Positions 1 through 7,984 of a stretch of DNA of 64,000 nt are shown in pieces. The stretch comes from Devosia rhodophyticola (GTDB taxonomy: Bacteria > Pseudomonadota > Alphaproteobacteria > Rhizobiales > Devosiaceae): contig NZ_CP118247.1 in the NCBI RefSeq assembly GCF_028816475.1, positions 186,001 through 250,000 on the forward strand, written 5' to 3'. A program made the position numbers and the translations under genes. Numbering within the stretch: the stretch's first letter is position 1; each line of letters begins with the position of its first letter. A model generated the notes under the pieces. That model did not search any database. It was given only the letters and a program-made list of their open reading frames with translations, and was not told the DNA's origin.

Positions 1-72
1 TCGTACCATTCTGGCCGATCGAAAATGCTCAGCGGCATATCCACTCTGGGTATCTTGGGTGACAGAACTCAT
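1..72 (-). CDS. Start of an unidentified gene running off the left edge
   Basis: An ATG on the minus strand at 72 opens a frame of 24 codons that reaches the window edge without a stop. GGAA lies five bases before the ATG. The visible N-terminus (MSSVTQDTQSGYAAEHF...) is too short to assign. It is divergent from the family 3 glycoside hydrolase at 245, and a GAAAACG-type site like those of the neighbouring sugar genes lies in its upstream region at 99-114. This suggests, as inference only, a further gene of the same sugar regulon. Confidence 0.4.
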   Translation of the reverse strand, partial: MSSVTQDTQSGYAAEHFRSARMVR

Positions 73-98
73 AGCAATTCCAAACGATGTCGAACTTC

Positions 99-114
99 TG
101 TATATCGTTTTCCG
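99..114 (-). promoter_or_regulatory. Weaker candidate LacI-family operator
   Basis: On the minus strand this reads CGGAAAACGATATACA. It shares GAAAACG and a following TA-rich stretch with the sites at 200-211 and 7842-7853. It sits about 30 bases upstream of the ATG at 72. Of the three sites it departs most from the shared 12-mer. Confidence 0.35.
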
Positions 115-185
115 AAACCTGATGCCTTTGCAAGCACAAATTTTCTTTTACAATTATCTTGCCGTCACAATTTCGATGTTCCAAT

Positions 186-215
186 TTGACGATCATTCAG
201 AAAACGTTGTACACG
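186..215 (+). promoter_or_regulatory. Candidate promoter with embedded LacI-type operator upstream of the GH3 gene
   Basis: A TTGACG element at 186-191 is followed, eight bases on, by GAAAACGTTGTA (200-211) and a weak -10-like TACACG at 210-215. The 12-mer is identical to the reverse complement of 7842-7853 upstream of the ABC transporter operon, where the same TTGAC-operator arrangement occurs. A repressor bound here would block the promoter, as expected for a LacI-family operator with a central CG. Confidence 0.5.
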
Positions 216-244
216 CATTGCGCCGTCGTGAATAGAGGATTCCC

Positions 245-1685
245 ATGACCCAGACTTATCGAGATGCCAATGCTCCAATCGAGATTCGCGTTTCGGATCT
301 AATCGGTCGGATGACCCTGGAAGAAAAGGCTGCGCAACTTTGTTGTCTTTGGGAGAGAAAGCCCGAGTTTCTGGATGACACGGGTGAATTCGCCCCCGAC
401 AAGGCGGTGAACGCGCTGCAACACGGCATCGGGCAGATTTCCCGCATCTCTGACTATCGAGGGTAGCCGTGTGCTTGCTCTCAAGTTCGAGGCGGGTCTG
501 TTCGAGAACCCCTATCTCAACCTCGAGGACGCCCTTTCCCCAGTGCACGCAGAACGCGACGCAATCCTGGCGCGCAAGGCTGCCGAAAAGGCTCTGATAC
601 TGCTCAAGAACGACGGCATTCTGCCGCTTTCGGTCTCCGCCCCGCTGAAAGTCGCCGTGATAGGGCCGAACGCCGACGAAGCTCTGCTAGGTGGGTATTC
701 GGGTGACAGCAACGAGAAGATCGGTATCCTGGAAGGCCTGAAGAGACTGGCCCCTTCCAGCTTCGTCATCGAGCATGCTGTTGGCGTTTGGATAACACCA
801 CCCGACGAGCTAGGTCGCCATCGTAGCTTCTCGCAAACCGAACCGGCGCTCCGCGACGAGAACCTGGCCCGGATAGAGCAGGCGATCGAATTGGCGACCC
901 GGTCCGATATAATTGTACTTTGTGTTGGTGACGTTCCTGCGGTTACGAGGGAGGCCGTTGCGCCCGAATTACCGGGCGACAGGAGCACCCTCGGCCTGTG
1001 GGGAGATCAAGACCTGCTTATTGATGCCTTGGCGGCAACGGGTAAGCCGCTGGTGATAGTTCTCCTGAACGGCCGTCCATTGGTGATCAACAAAATGACC
1101 GAGACAGCGAACGCCATTGTCGAGGGTTGGTATCTGGGTGAAGCGACCGGCCTGGCGGTTGCAGATGTCCTCCTGGGAAACACAAACCCGGGCGGCAAGC
1201 TTCCGGTCTCCATTCCGGCTTCCGTCGGCGAACTGCCGGTCTACTACAATCGACACCCGTCAGCAGATGTGAATCAGTACCTCGAGGGTGCCCGGCGTGC
1301 CCTTTTCCCATTCGGACACGGGCTGAGCTACACATCATTTGAAATTTCCTCGCCGCGGCTGTCCTCGTCGTCGGCGCGATCAGATGAAACCGTTCAAGTC
1401 GTCGTGGACGTTACGAACACGGGACCCGTGGCCGGCGACGAAGTCGTGCAACTCTACGTTCGAGACGATTTCAGCTCGCTTCCGCGGCCCGTCATTGAGC
1501 TTCGCGGGTTCGAGCGCATCCACTTGCATCCTTCTCAAACAAAGACGGTGGAATTTTCCCTCGGAGCCGCTGAACTAGGCTTCTGGAACGTGAACCTCGA
1601 TTGGGTTGTTGAGCCCGGGTCCTTCACGATCTCGGTGGGACGCAGCTCGCAGGATCACAAATCCACTACTTTAACCGTAGTCTGA
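245..1685 (+). pseudogene. Beta-glucosidase-like glycoside hydrolase family 3, internally deleted
   Basis: An N-terminal piece (245-466, 73 codons, with the typical RMTLEEKAAQL and HGIGQISR segments) ends at a TAG. The rest resumes in another frame around 459-471 with SRVLALKFEAGLFENPYL, normally found near residue 350 of the family. It then continues through the C-terminal alpha/beta sandwich and the fibronectin type III-like domain to 1685. Roughly 250-300 codons of the TIM-barrel are missing, including the region of the catalytic aspartate, and the two pieces are out of frame. The ATG at 245 has AGAGGA upstream, so the original start is intact. Intact relatives hydrolyse beta-glucosides or beta-xylosides, which fits the neighbouring importer. 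The downstream piece could in principle start at the GTG at 471, but as a hydrolase it would be dead. Confidence 0.85.
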
Positions 1686-1836
1686 AGGGACAGTCCCTTG
1701 GCCGAAAGGGATACCAGCATCAAGCTTGGCGGCTCTGGCAAGACCCGGCAGGTCAACCCAAAGCCAACGTCGCCCGCTACGACACGCTGCGTGGCAAGGA
1801 TGTTATCGGCATTGTTCATGGGTGCCGCTCCTGCGT

Positions 1837-2670
1837 TCAGGAGCGCTTGGCCACTGCCCGCATGTCATGGGCGACTGTGACAGGGGGCAGAAGCACACCA
1901 CCGTCGGCAAAGATGGTCTGCCCCGTTATGTAAGACGCAGCGTCTGATGCCAAGAAAACGCAAAGACTAGCGATTTCAGATGGCAAGGCAGTGCGCTGCA
2001 TGGCGATCAACGGAGCTGCCAGGTTATCGCCGGCATCATAGCGGGCCCGCTCCTCAGGGGTCTCAGAAGTATTGATATACCCGGGAGCAACCGCGTTGGC
2101 GCGAATCCCATGGGCCGCCCATTCCACCGCCATGCTTTTCGTCAGGCGGTTCAGCCCTGCCTTGGCAACGCCATAGGCAGCGCTGTCGAACCAGACACTA
2201 CGCGAGTGAATCGATGAGATATTGATGATCGAGCCACCCTGCCCTCGCTCGACCATGTTCTGCGCGATAAGTTGGCTGGTGATGAAAGGTGCCCGAAGAT
2301 TTAGGTTGAGCCCGCGTTCCCAACTATCCAGAGAGAGCTCGGCCAAGGGACCGGCTGAGTATTGCCCGCCCCCTGCATTGTTCACCAAGACATCTATCTG
2401 ACCAAACGTCTTGATGGCTTCGATTGCTGTAGCTTTGCAATCGTCGATATCCATCAGTTCCGCATGCATCATAAAGACCTTGCGACCCACGGCTTCTATC
2501 TGCCTAGACACCTCGCGCGCTTCGAATTCGCTTCCCCGATAGGTGAAAGCAATGTTGGCACCCGCATCGGCCAGGGCCAAAGCAGTTGCCTTGCCGATGC
2601 CATGGCTGGCACCAGTTATGAGAGCGAATTTGTCTCTGAGAGGGAGAGTCAATTTGTCGTCCTTGTTCAT
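1837..2670 (-). CDS. SDR family oxidoreductase
   Basis: Classical short-chain dehydrogenase/reductase of 277 residues. The nucleotide-binding TGASHGIG motif is near residues 19-26, NNAG near 97-100, and the catalytic Ser153, Tyr166 and Lys170 (YxxxK) are present. The C-terminus has the usual ITGQTIFADGG. It probably oxidises a sugar or sugar-derived alcohol with NAD(P), inferred from its place at the end of the ABC transporter operon. The ATG at 2670 lacks a good ribosome site. A TTG at codon 7 has AAGGA six bases upstream and may be the true start. A strong hairpin precedes the gene. The substrate cannot be told from sequence. Confidence 0.85.
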   Translation of the reverse strand: MNKDDKLTLPLRDKFALITGASHGIGKATALALADAGANIAFTYRGSEFEAREVSRQIEAVGRKVFMMHAELMDIDDCKATAIEAIKTFGQIDVLVNNAGGGQYSAGPLAELSLDSWERGLNLNLRAPFITSQLIAQNMVERGQGGSIINISSIHSRSVWFDSAAYGVAKAGLNRLTKSMAVEWAAHGIRANAVAPGYINTSETPEERARYDAGDNLAAPLIAMQRTALPSEIASLCVFLASDAASYITGQTIFADGGVLLPPVTVAHDMRAVAKRS

Positions 2671-2676
2671 ATATGA

Positions 2677-2705
2677 ACCGGAGGCAGGATGAGCCTGCCT
2701 CCGGT
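2677..2705. repeat. Perfect 12-bp intercistronic hairpin
   Basis: ACCGGAGGCAGG and its exact reverse complement are separated by five bases. They lie between the ATPase gene and the SDR gene on the minus strand, seven bases before the annotated SDR ATG. There is no T run, so it is not a standard terminator. It may protect the 3' end of the transporter mRNA or lower translation of the SDR. Confidence 0.6.
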
Positions 2706-2745
2706 CTCGCTTCGGCCCCCGGAGGGGTAGCGAGGCGTAGCGGGA

Positions 2746-3561
2746 TCAGCCGGCTTTCGCCAAGGCTTGCCGTTGAAGTCTCCGGGCGCGTTGCTTTCTG
2801 GGGTCGGCAAGGGGCGCGGCAAGTTGGAGCCGCTTCGTGTAAGGGTGACGCGGCTCGGCGGTGACTTGGGCCGCCTCACCGATCTCCATGATCTCGCCCT
2901 GATAGAGGACAGCGATCCGATCGCTGATATTGCTCACCACGCCCAAGTCATGGCTGATGAAAATGTAGGCGACACCAGTGGCCTGTTGCAGGTCTCGGAA
3001 CAGCTTGAGAACGGTAGCCTGGGTGCTCACGTCCAATGCGCTGGTTGGCTCGTCGCAAACGATCACCGATGGTCGCAGTGCCAGTGCGCGGGCGATAGCG
3101 ATGCGCTGCCTCTGTCCACCCGAAAATTCTCTGGGATATCGCGATCCCGCATCGCTGGGCAGACCCACGGCGTCCAATAGTTCGCGGACTCTTGCAGTGC
3201 CCTCCTCCACTCCGGCTGCGGCAAGTGGCTCTACCAGGATGCTCTCCACCGTCATCGCCGGGTTTAGCGACGAATATGGGTCCTGGAACACTGCCTGAAT
3301 ATCACCGGCCAGGGACCTACGTTCGGCCCGGCTAATATTGCTGATCAACCGTCCTCGAAACGAGATGCTACCACCCCGAACCGGAGCAAGTCCCAGGATC
3401 GCGCGTCCAATTGTCGTTTTCCCGGACCCGGATTCGCCGACCATGCCAAGGGTCTCTCCGGGAGCCAAGTCGAAGTTTACTCCGCGGATGACGTTGGTAT
3501 GCCCGCCGCGCGTGGGAAAGCCGACAACAAGATCTTTCAATGAAAGTAGCGGCGGTGTCAT
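2746..3561 (-). CDS. Oligopeptide/oligosaccharide ABC transporter ATP-binding protein (OppF/DppF type)
   Basis: An ABC ATPase of 271 residues. Walker A GESGSGKT is at residues 42-49, the signature SGGQRQRIAIARAL and Walker B VIVCDEPTSALD follow, and then the switch histidine in ISHD. The C-terminal oligopeptide-type extension (RHPYTKRL) is present. The open frame extends further upstream, but the ATG at 3561 overlaps the preceding stop as ATGA and begins at the family's normal N-terminus. It is the second ATPase of the importer; its partner is fused to the permease upstream. It should work at the inner face of the cytoplasmic membrane. Confidence 0.93.
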   Translation of the reverse strand: MTPPLLSLKDLVVGFPTRGGHTNVIRGVNFDLAPGETLGMVGESGSGKTTIGRAILGLAPVRGGSISFRGRLISNISRAERRSLAGDIQAVFQDPYSSLNPAMTVESILVEPLAAAGVEEGTARVRELLDAVGLPSDAGSRYPREFSGGQRQRIAIARALALRPSVIVCDEPTSALDVSTQATVLKLFRDLQQATGVAYIFISHDLGVVSNISDRIAVLYQGEIMEIGEAAQVTAEPRHPYTKRLQLAAPLADPRKQRARRLQRQALAKAG

Positions 3562-5339
3562 GATGCGATCTCCATCAACTCGACACTGCGCGACGAGCGC
3601 AACAACTCGACGGTGTAAGGATCGCTCGGACTGTCGAAAATTTGCTCCACCCCGGCATTCTCGACGAAGCGACCATCCTTCATCACCGTGACTGTGTGGC
3701 ATAGATCGGCCACAACACCCAGATTGTGAGTTACCAGGATCATAGCCAGGCCCCGCTCCTCACTCAGTTCGCGGAGCAAGTCCAATACTTCGGCCTGCAC
3801 GGTCACATCGAGGGCCGTTGTTGGCTCGTCGGCAACGATAATATCAGGTTCGGATGCAACTGCACCGCAGATCAGGACCCGTTGTGCCATGCCGCCAGAA
3901 ATTTCGTGCGGATACATTTTCATGACCCGCTCGGGATCCTTGATACCGACCCGCTGTAATAAGGCCAAAAGAATCTCCCGTGCCTCGGGTCTGGACATCG
4001 GTCGGACCGCGCAAAGGCCATAAATCAACTGTGCACCGACCGTGAAGGAAGGGTCTAAATTGGACATGGGTTCCTGCGGGATATAGGCGATCCTGCGACC
4101 TCGAGCGGCGCGCATTTTTCGAGGATCCGCCATCAGATCCTCACCATTGAGAAACACGCTTCCGTCCAGGACCAGAGCCTCTCTTGGAAGGATGCCGAGA
4201 GTAGCAAAGGCGATTTGCGACTTTCCGGACCCGGATTCTCCAACCAGACCGTGGATCTCCCCGCGGCGCAAGTCAAAGTCCACGCCATGCACGACCTCGC
4301 GCACTTCGCCATCCGGTGTCAAATAGCCGATGCGCAGGCCGCGGATTGACAGAATGGAATCTTTAGACGGTTCAGCTGTGGCAACCTCGCCGATAACAGC
4401 GGCGGAACGTGCAATAACGCTTCGACGCTGCCTTGCTGACAGCACTTTGTTCCGTGACGACGACTGCAACACATCGCTCAAAACGTTACCGAGCAGGACG
4501 AAGGCCAGAATCGTGATGCTAATCAGCAAAGAGGGCCAAACGACACCCCATGGATTGTTGTAGATGCCGTTGAAGGAACGCTGCAGGGTTGTGCCCCAGG
4601 ATGCGGCGGCGGGGTTACCCAGCCCGATGAACGACACGCCCGATTCAATCCCGATACCCGCAGCCATGATAAAGGAGCTGTGAATGATGATGGGTGCACG
4701 GACCGCCCAGAGCACATGCCGCCCGACGATGCGCAGGTCGGACAACCCCGACACACGCGCGGCGTCGATATAGAGTTCTTTCCGCACTGTGATGACGATT
4801 GAACGCACCAGTCGATAGTAGGTCGGCGCCACGATAACGCCGAAAACACCCATCGCCGCTGGCAAGTTGGGACCCGTTACGGCATAGAGCGCGATCAGCA
4901 GCACCACGCCGGGCAAAGACATGATGGCATCAGAAACGAAACTGGCCGCCGTCTCGAAGATACCGCGGTAGAAGCCGGCGACCAGTCCACTAGTGGCGCC
5001 GATGGCGGCAGAGACCGAGACCACGATCAGAACGGCAATTAGCGTCTGCCGACTGCCCCAGATCAGGCGCGAGTAAATGTCGTAACCGGCGCCATCACCG
5101 CCCAGCGGGTGCCCCGGTGTAAAGGGCTTGGCATTGGTAGCCGCAAGATCGGTGACGTTGACGTCGTAAAGGGCTAAGGTCGGCGCCAGAAGTGCCACGG
5201 CAACCAATAGCACCAGATATGAAAGCCAGATGAGGCCTTGCCGGTTGCGCAGCAACTGCAACAGTGTCGACTCTCGGCGAATGGGCGCGACCGGCGCTAC
5301 GGTAGCGGAGTGTGCGGCCATGTTGGAACTCTCCGCCAT
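3558..5339 (-). CDS. Fused ABC transporter permease and ATP-binding protein (DppC-DppD fusion)
   Basis: One continuous 593-residue protein. Residues about 1-300 are a DppC/OppC permease with a first membrane segment near 38-57 and several more between 100 and 290, including the permease loop around residues 190-215. A linker of about 25 residues follows. Residues 328-594 are a DppD/OppD ATPase with GESGSGKS near 368, SGGMAQRV and IIVADEPTTALD. The upstream permease stop overlaps this start, either as GTGA with GTG at 5342 or as TGATG with ATG at 5339; I chose the ATG. Such fusions are known in rhizobial importers. Together with the neighbouring permease, ATPase and binding protein it forms one complete importer. 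Confidence 0.93.
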   Translation of the reverse strand: MAESSNMAAHSATVAPVAPIRRESTLLQLLRNRQGLIWLSYLVLLVAVALLAPTLALYDVNVTDLAATNAKPFTPGHPLGGDGAGYDIYSRLIWGSRQTLIAVLIVVSVSAAIGATSGLVAGFYRGIFETAASFVSDAIMSLPGVVLLIALYAVTGPNLPAAMGVFGVIVAPTYYRLVRSIVITVRKELYIDAARVSGLSDLRIVGRHVLWAVRAPIIIHSSFIMAAGIGIESGVSFIGLGNPAAASWGTTLQRSFNGIYNNPWGVVWPSLLISITILAFVLLGNVLSDVLQSSSRNKVLSARQRRSVIARSAAVIGEVATAEPSKDSILSIRGLRIGYLTPDGEVREVVHGVDFDLRRGEIHGLVGESGSGKSQIAFATLGILPREALVLDGSVFLNGEDLMADPRKMRAARGRRIAYIPQEPMSNLDPSFTVGAQLIYGLCAVRPMSRPEAREILLALLQRVGIKDPERVMKMYPHEISGGMAQRVLICGAVASEPDIIVADEPTTALDVTVQAEVLDLLRELSEERGLAMILVTHNLGVVADLCHTVTVMKDGRFVENAGVEQIFDSPSDPYTVELLRSSRSVELMEIAS

Positions 5340-6274
5340 CACGAACGCGACTTGGGGTTAAGAAGGGCTACGCCGATATCGGCGAGAAGATTGGTGGCCA
5401 GCACCAGGACGATGGTCACCAGCACCGTGCCCATGACCATAGGGACGTCGCTGATCTGGGCCGACGCATTGGCGAGTTGACCCATGCCGGGTAAGGCGAA
5501 GACCAGTTCGATGAACACTGCACCGCCGAGAAGCGCGATCATTGTGAGGCTCAGCGCAGTCAGCCCTGGCGCTGCCGCGTTGCGCAGCACATGGCGGAAC
5601 AACACCAGCCTCTCGTCGATGCCGCGAGCGCGCAGCGTCCGGACGAAGTCGCGGTCGAGCATATCCAGCATGGCTGAGCGAATCTGGGTGGCTACGCCGG
5701 CCACCGCGCCGATCAACAAGGCCGAGACAGGCAACACCAGAGACATGAACCACTGCGTGAGGTTGCGGTGTGGGGGCACATAACCGGTCGCTGGAAACAG
5801 ACGCCACATCACTGCAAAGGCGAAGACCAGAACGATGGCGATGACATAGCCCGGCACGGCGGTACCCAGAACCGAAAGCCACTGCACCACCCGGTCGATC
5901 CAGCCGCCTTTGACAGCGGCAAAGACGCCAAGCAGAACGCTGAAGATCGCAGTAAGCCCCAACGTCATCAGCACGAGCGTCAGCGTCACCGGGACGCGGT
6001 TGGACAAAGCTTTGCTGACTGACTCGCTGGTATAATAGGAGCGGCCCAGATCGCCGGTGACGACACCGGCGATCCAGTTCCAGTATTGTACCAGCAGGGG
6101 ACGGTCGAGGCCGAGCTGCATGATCTTCTGTTGGATGCTCTCGGGTGAGGCGCTCAATCCGAGGACGGATTGAGCGATGCCCGGGGCATTGCCGTACATC
6201 AGTGCAAAAGTCGCAAAAGTCACGACCAGCACCACGCCAATGGAGCGCAGGAGACTTTTTATTAGAGAGGACAT
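5339..6274 (-). CDS. ABC transporter permease (DppB/OppB type)
   Basis: A 311-residue inner-membrane permease of the oligopeptide class. It has the typical N-terminal membrane segment, a periplasmic loop containing LGLDRPLLVQYWNWIAGVVTGDLGRS, five further hydrophobic segments and the cytoplasmic loop LRARGIDERLVLFRHVLRNA. The ATG at 6274 is preceded by AGGAGG at good spacing. It pairs with the permease half of the fusion protein that follows. Peptide-class importers of this kind also carry oligosaccharides; the glycosidase and LacI neighbours favour a sugar substrate here. Confidence 0.93.
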   Translation of the reverse strand: MSSLIKSLLRSIGVVLVVTFATFALMYGNAPGIAQSVLGLSASPESIQQKIMQLGLDRPLLVQYWNWIAGVVTGDLGRSYYTSESVSKALSNRVPVTLTLVLMTLGLTAIFSVLLGVFAAVKGGWIDRVVQWLSVLGTAVPGYVIAIVLVFAFAVMWRLFPATGYVPPHRNLTQWFMSLVLPVSALLIGAVAGVATQIRSAMLDMLDRDFVRTLRARGIDERLVLFRHVLRNAAAPGLTALSLTMIALLGGAVFIELVFALPGMGQLANASAQISDVPMVMGTVLVTIVLVLATNLLADIGVALLNPKSRS

Positions 6275-6306
6275 GGTTTCCTCCTGTCTCGCCTCGACCG
6301 CATGCG

Positions 6307-7812
6307 CTACTGGAAGTCGCGCAGCTTAGGAGTCAGCGCCTCAGCGTCGGACTGGGTCGGGATGGAGACCTTTTCCGGGTTGAAGGCGTAAGTTGAGCCC
6401 ATGTAGACGAACGGCGCAAACCAGGCCTCGTCCACGACGTAGCGGTTAATCTCCTGCTGTAGGGCGGCGCTCTCCTCGGCCGAGGCAGTGGCGATCTTTA
6501 CCCAGCGACCGTCGATGAACTCGTTTCCGACATGCTGCAGGTTCCACCATCCATCGACAGTAGACTCGACGTAAATCTGGAACGCGGAGTTGCCGTCATT
6601 TCCGAGCTGCCAAAGTACGACCGGGAACTTGCCGCTGAGCAGATCACTAATGGCGTTGGCACCGGACAGCGGTACCTCGGTCACCCGGATGTTGATCAGA
6701 GCCAATTGCTGACGGACATACGGCAGCAGCGTCTCGAAGTTCTGGCCGGTCATGGTGGGAAATTCGAGTTCGAAGCCATCGGCAAAGCCGGCTTCGGCCA
6801 TCAGTTCCCTGGCCTTCTCCACGTCGAATGGATAAGGATCTTCGAGATCCACGATATGTGCGGCGGTGCCCTTCCTGTACACTTGAGCGGTCGGCTCGGC
6901 ATTGCCCAGATAGAGATGCTCGGCCATCGCGGCCTTGTCGAACACCATGTTCATCGCCTGGCGAACTCGAACGTCACCAAGCGCCGGAATCTTGGCCCCG
7001 GTACGATCGGAGATGATCAGGCGCGGCGTCTGGCCGAGGAACTGAATAACCTCCATTCCGGCGGCCTTGACGGTTTCCAAGCTGCCAGCGGCAACCAGGG
7101 TGGCGTCAATCTGGCCTGTGGTCAGGGCCGAAACGGCAGCACCATCGGCTGTGATCACCTTGATGACGAGATTGTCGTAGGGATAGTCCGATGCGTTCCA
7201 GTGATCGGAGTTCTTCTTGAAAACGTATTCCGAACCCGTCGTCGTTGCACCATCGTCTAGTACATAAGGGCCGGAGCCGATAGGAACGTCCCAATTTCCC
7301 GCAGCCAGGACGGTCATGGGCAGAATGTTTGCGCTGCAGATCTTGTTGTTCAGGATCGGCTGCGGTTCCGGCCAGCTGAGCGAGATTGTCTGAGCGTCGG
7401 GCATCTCAAACTCAATGTCTTCGTAGTCTGCGCCGCGGCCGCTGGTGGTCAAGAACTCGAACGATGCCTTGACGTCCTCAAGAGCTACCGGCGAGCCGTC
7501 GCTGAACTTCAGGTCCGGACGAAGTTTGGCGGTGAAGGTGCGGTTTCCGTTGGAGACCTCCCAAGATTCGGCCATGTCGGCCTCAAGTCCGCCGACGGAG
7601 TTGCACTTGACAAGGTTGCCCCAGACAGCCTCGGCGGCCCAGTTCTGGTAGCCTGGCTGATTGCCCGGGTTCCAGCCGTACATGTCCAGCGTCGCGCCGA
7701 GAGTAAGTAACTCCTTCCCGGCGACGGCGCCAACGCTGCCTGCAACCATGATGGCCGTAACGCCGGCGGTAGTCACCAGGCGCGAGATAAATTGTGGTGT
7801 GCCTATGGACAT
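6307..7812 (-). CDS. ABC transporter substrate-binding protein, family 5
   Basis: A periplasmic solute-binding protein of about 501 residues. A signal peptide of about 33 residues ends near AVAGKE, followed by a family 5 (SBP_bac_5) fold with DVKASFEF, GSGPYVL and DVRVRQAMNMVFDKAAMAEHL-type segments. The frame also has an ATG at 7818, but GGGAGG lies only one or two bases before it and seven before the ATG at 7812, so the latter is preferred. It is the first gene of the importer operon, directly behind the candidate LacI-controlled promoter. The family binds peptides, nickel or oligosaccharides; a plant-type beta-glycoside is my inference from the context. Confidence 0.92.
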   Translation of the reverse strand: MSIGTPQFISRLVTTAGVTAIMVAGSVGAVAGKELLTLGATLDMYGWNPGNQPGYQNWAAEAVWGNLVKCNSVGGLEADMAESWEVSNGNRTFTAKLRPDLKFSDGSPVALEDVKASFEFLTTSGRGADYEDIEFEMPDAQTISLSWPEPQPILNNKICSANILPMTVLAAGNWDVPIGSGPYVLDDGATTTGSEYVFKKNSDHWNASDYPYDNLVIKVITADGAAVSALTTGQIDATLVAAGSLETVKAAGMEVIQFLGQTPRLIISDRTGAKIPALGDVRVRQAMNMVFDKAAMAEHLYLGNAEPTAQVYRKGTAAHIVDLEDPYPFDVEKARELMAEAGFADGFELEFPTMTGQNFETLLPYVRQQLALINIRVTEVPLSGANAISDLLSGKFPVVLWQLGNDGNSAFQIYVESTVDGWWNLQHVGNEFIDGRWVKIATASAEESAALQQEINRYVVDEAWFAPFVYMGSTYAFNPEKVSIPTQSDAEALTPKLRDFQ

Positions 7813-7837
7813 GATCATTCCTCCCTTGTCCTCACGT

Positions 7838-7868
7838 TATATACAACGTTTTCCAAACAAGCTGTCAA
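7838..7868 (-). promoter_or_regulatory. Promoter and LacI-type operator of the ABC importer operon
   Basis: On the minus strand TTGACA (7868-7863) is followed by GAAAACGTTGTA (7853-7842) and a TATATA at 7843-7838, 19 bases from the -35 box. The 12-mer equals the one at 200-211 upstream of the GH3 gene. An operator inside the spacer is a classical repression arrangement, and the divergently placed gene at 7985 encodes a LacI-family protein. Confidence 0.6.
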
Positions 7869-7984
7869 GTGCGCACTTTTTTGGTGTGCTCAGCCATGAA
7901 TAGAGAGGCGTGCCCGCTTTGGATGACGTTTGACGAAAGCGGACAAGATGGTAAAGGTGTGGGTATCTGGATGAGGTAGATTGC

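Noticed and set aside
1655..1819. A 55-codon minus-strand frame starting MNNADNILATQRVV with GGAG upstream
   Set aside because: It overlaps the GH3 3' end antisense and resembles no family I know. The ribosome site alone is weak evidence.
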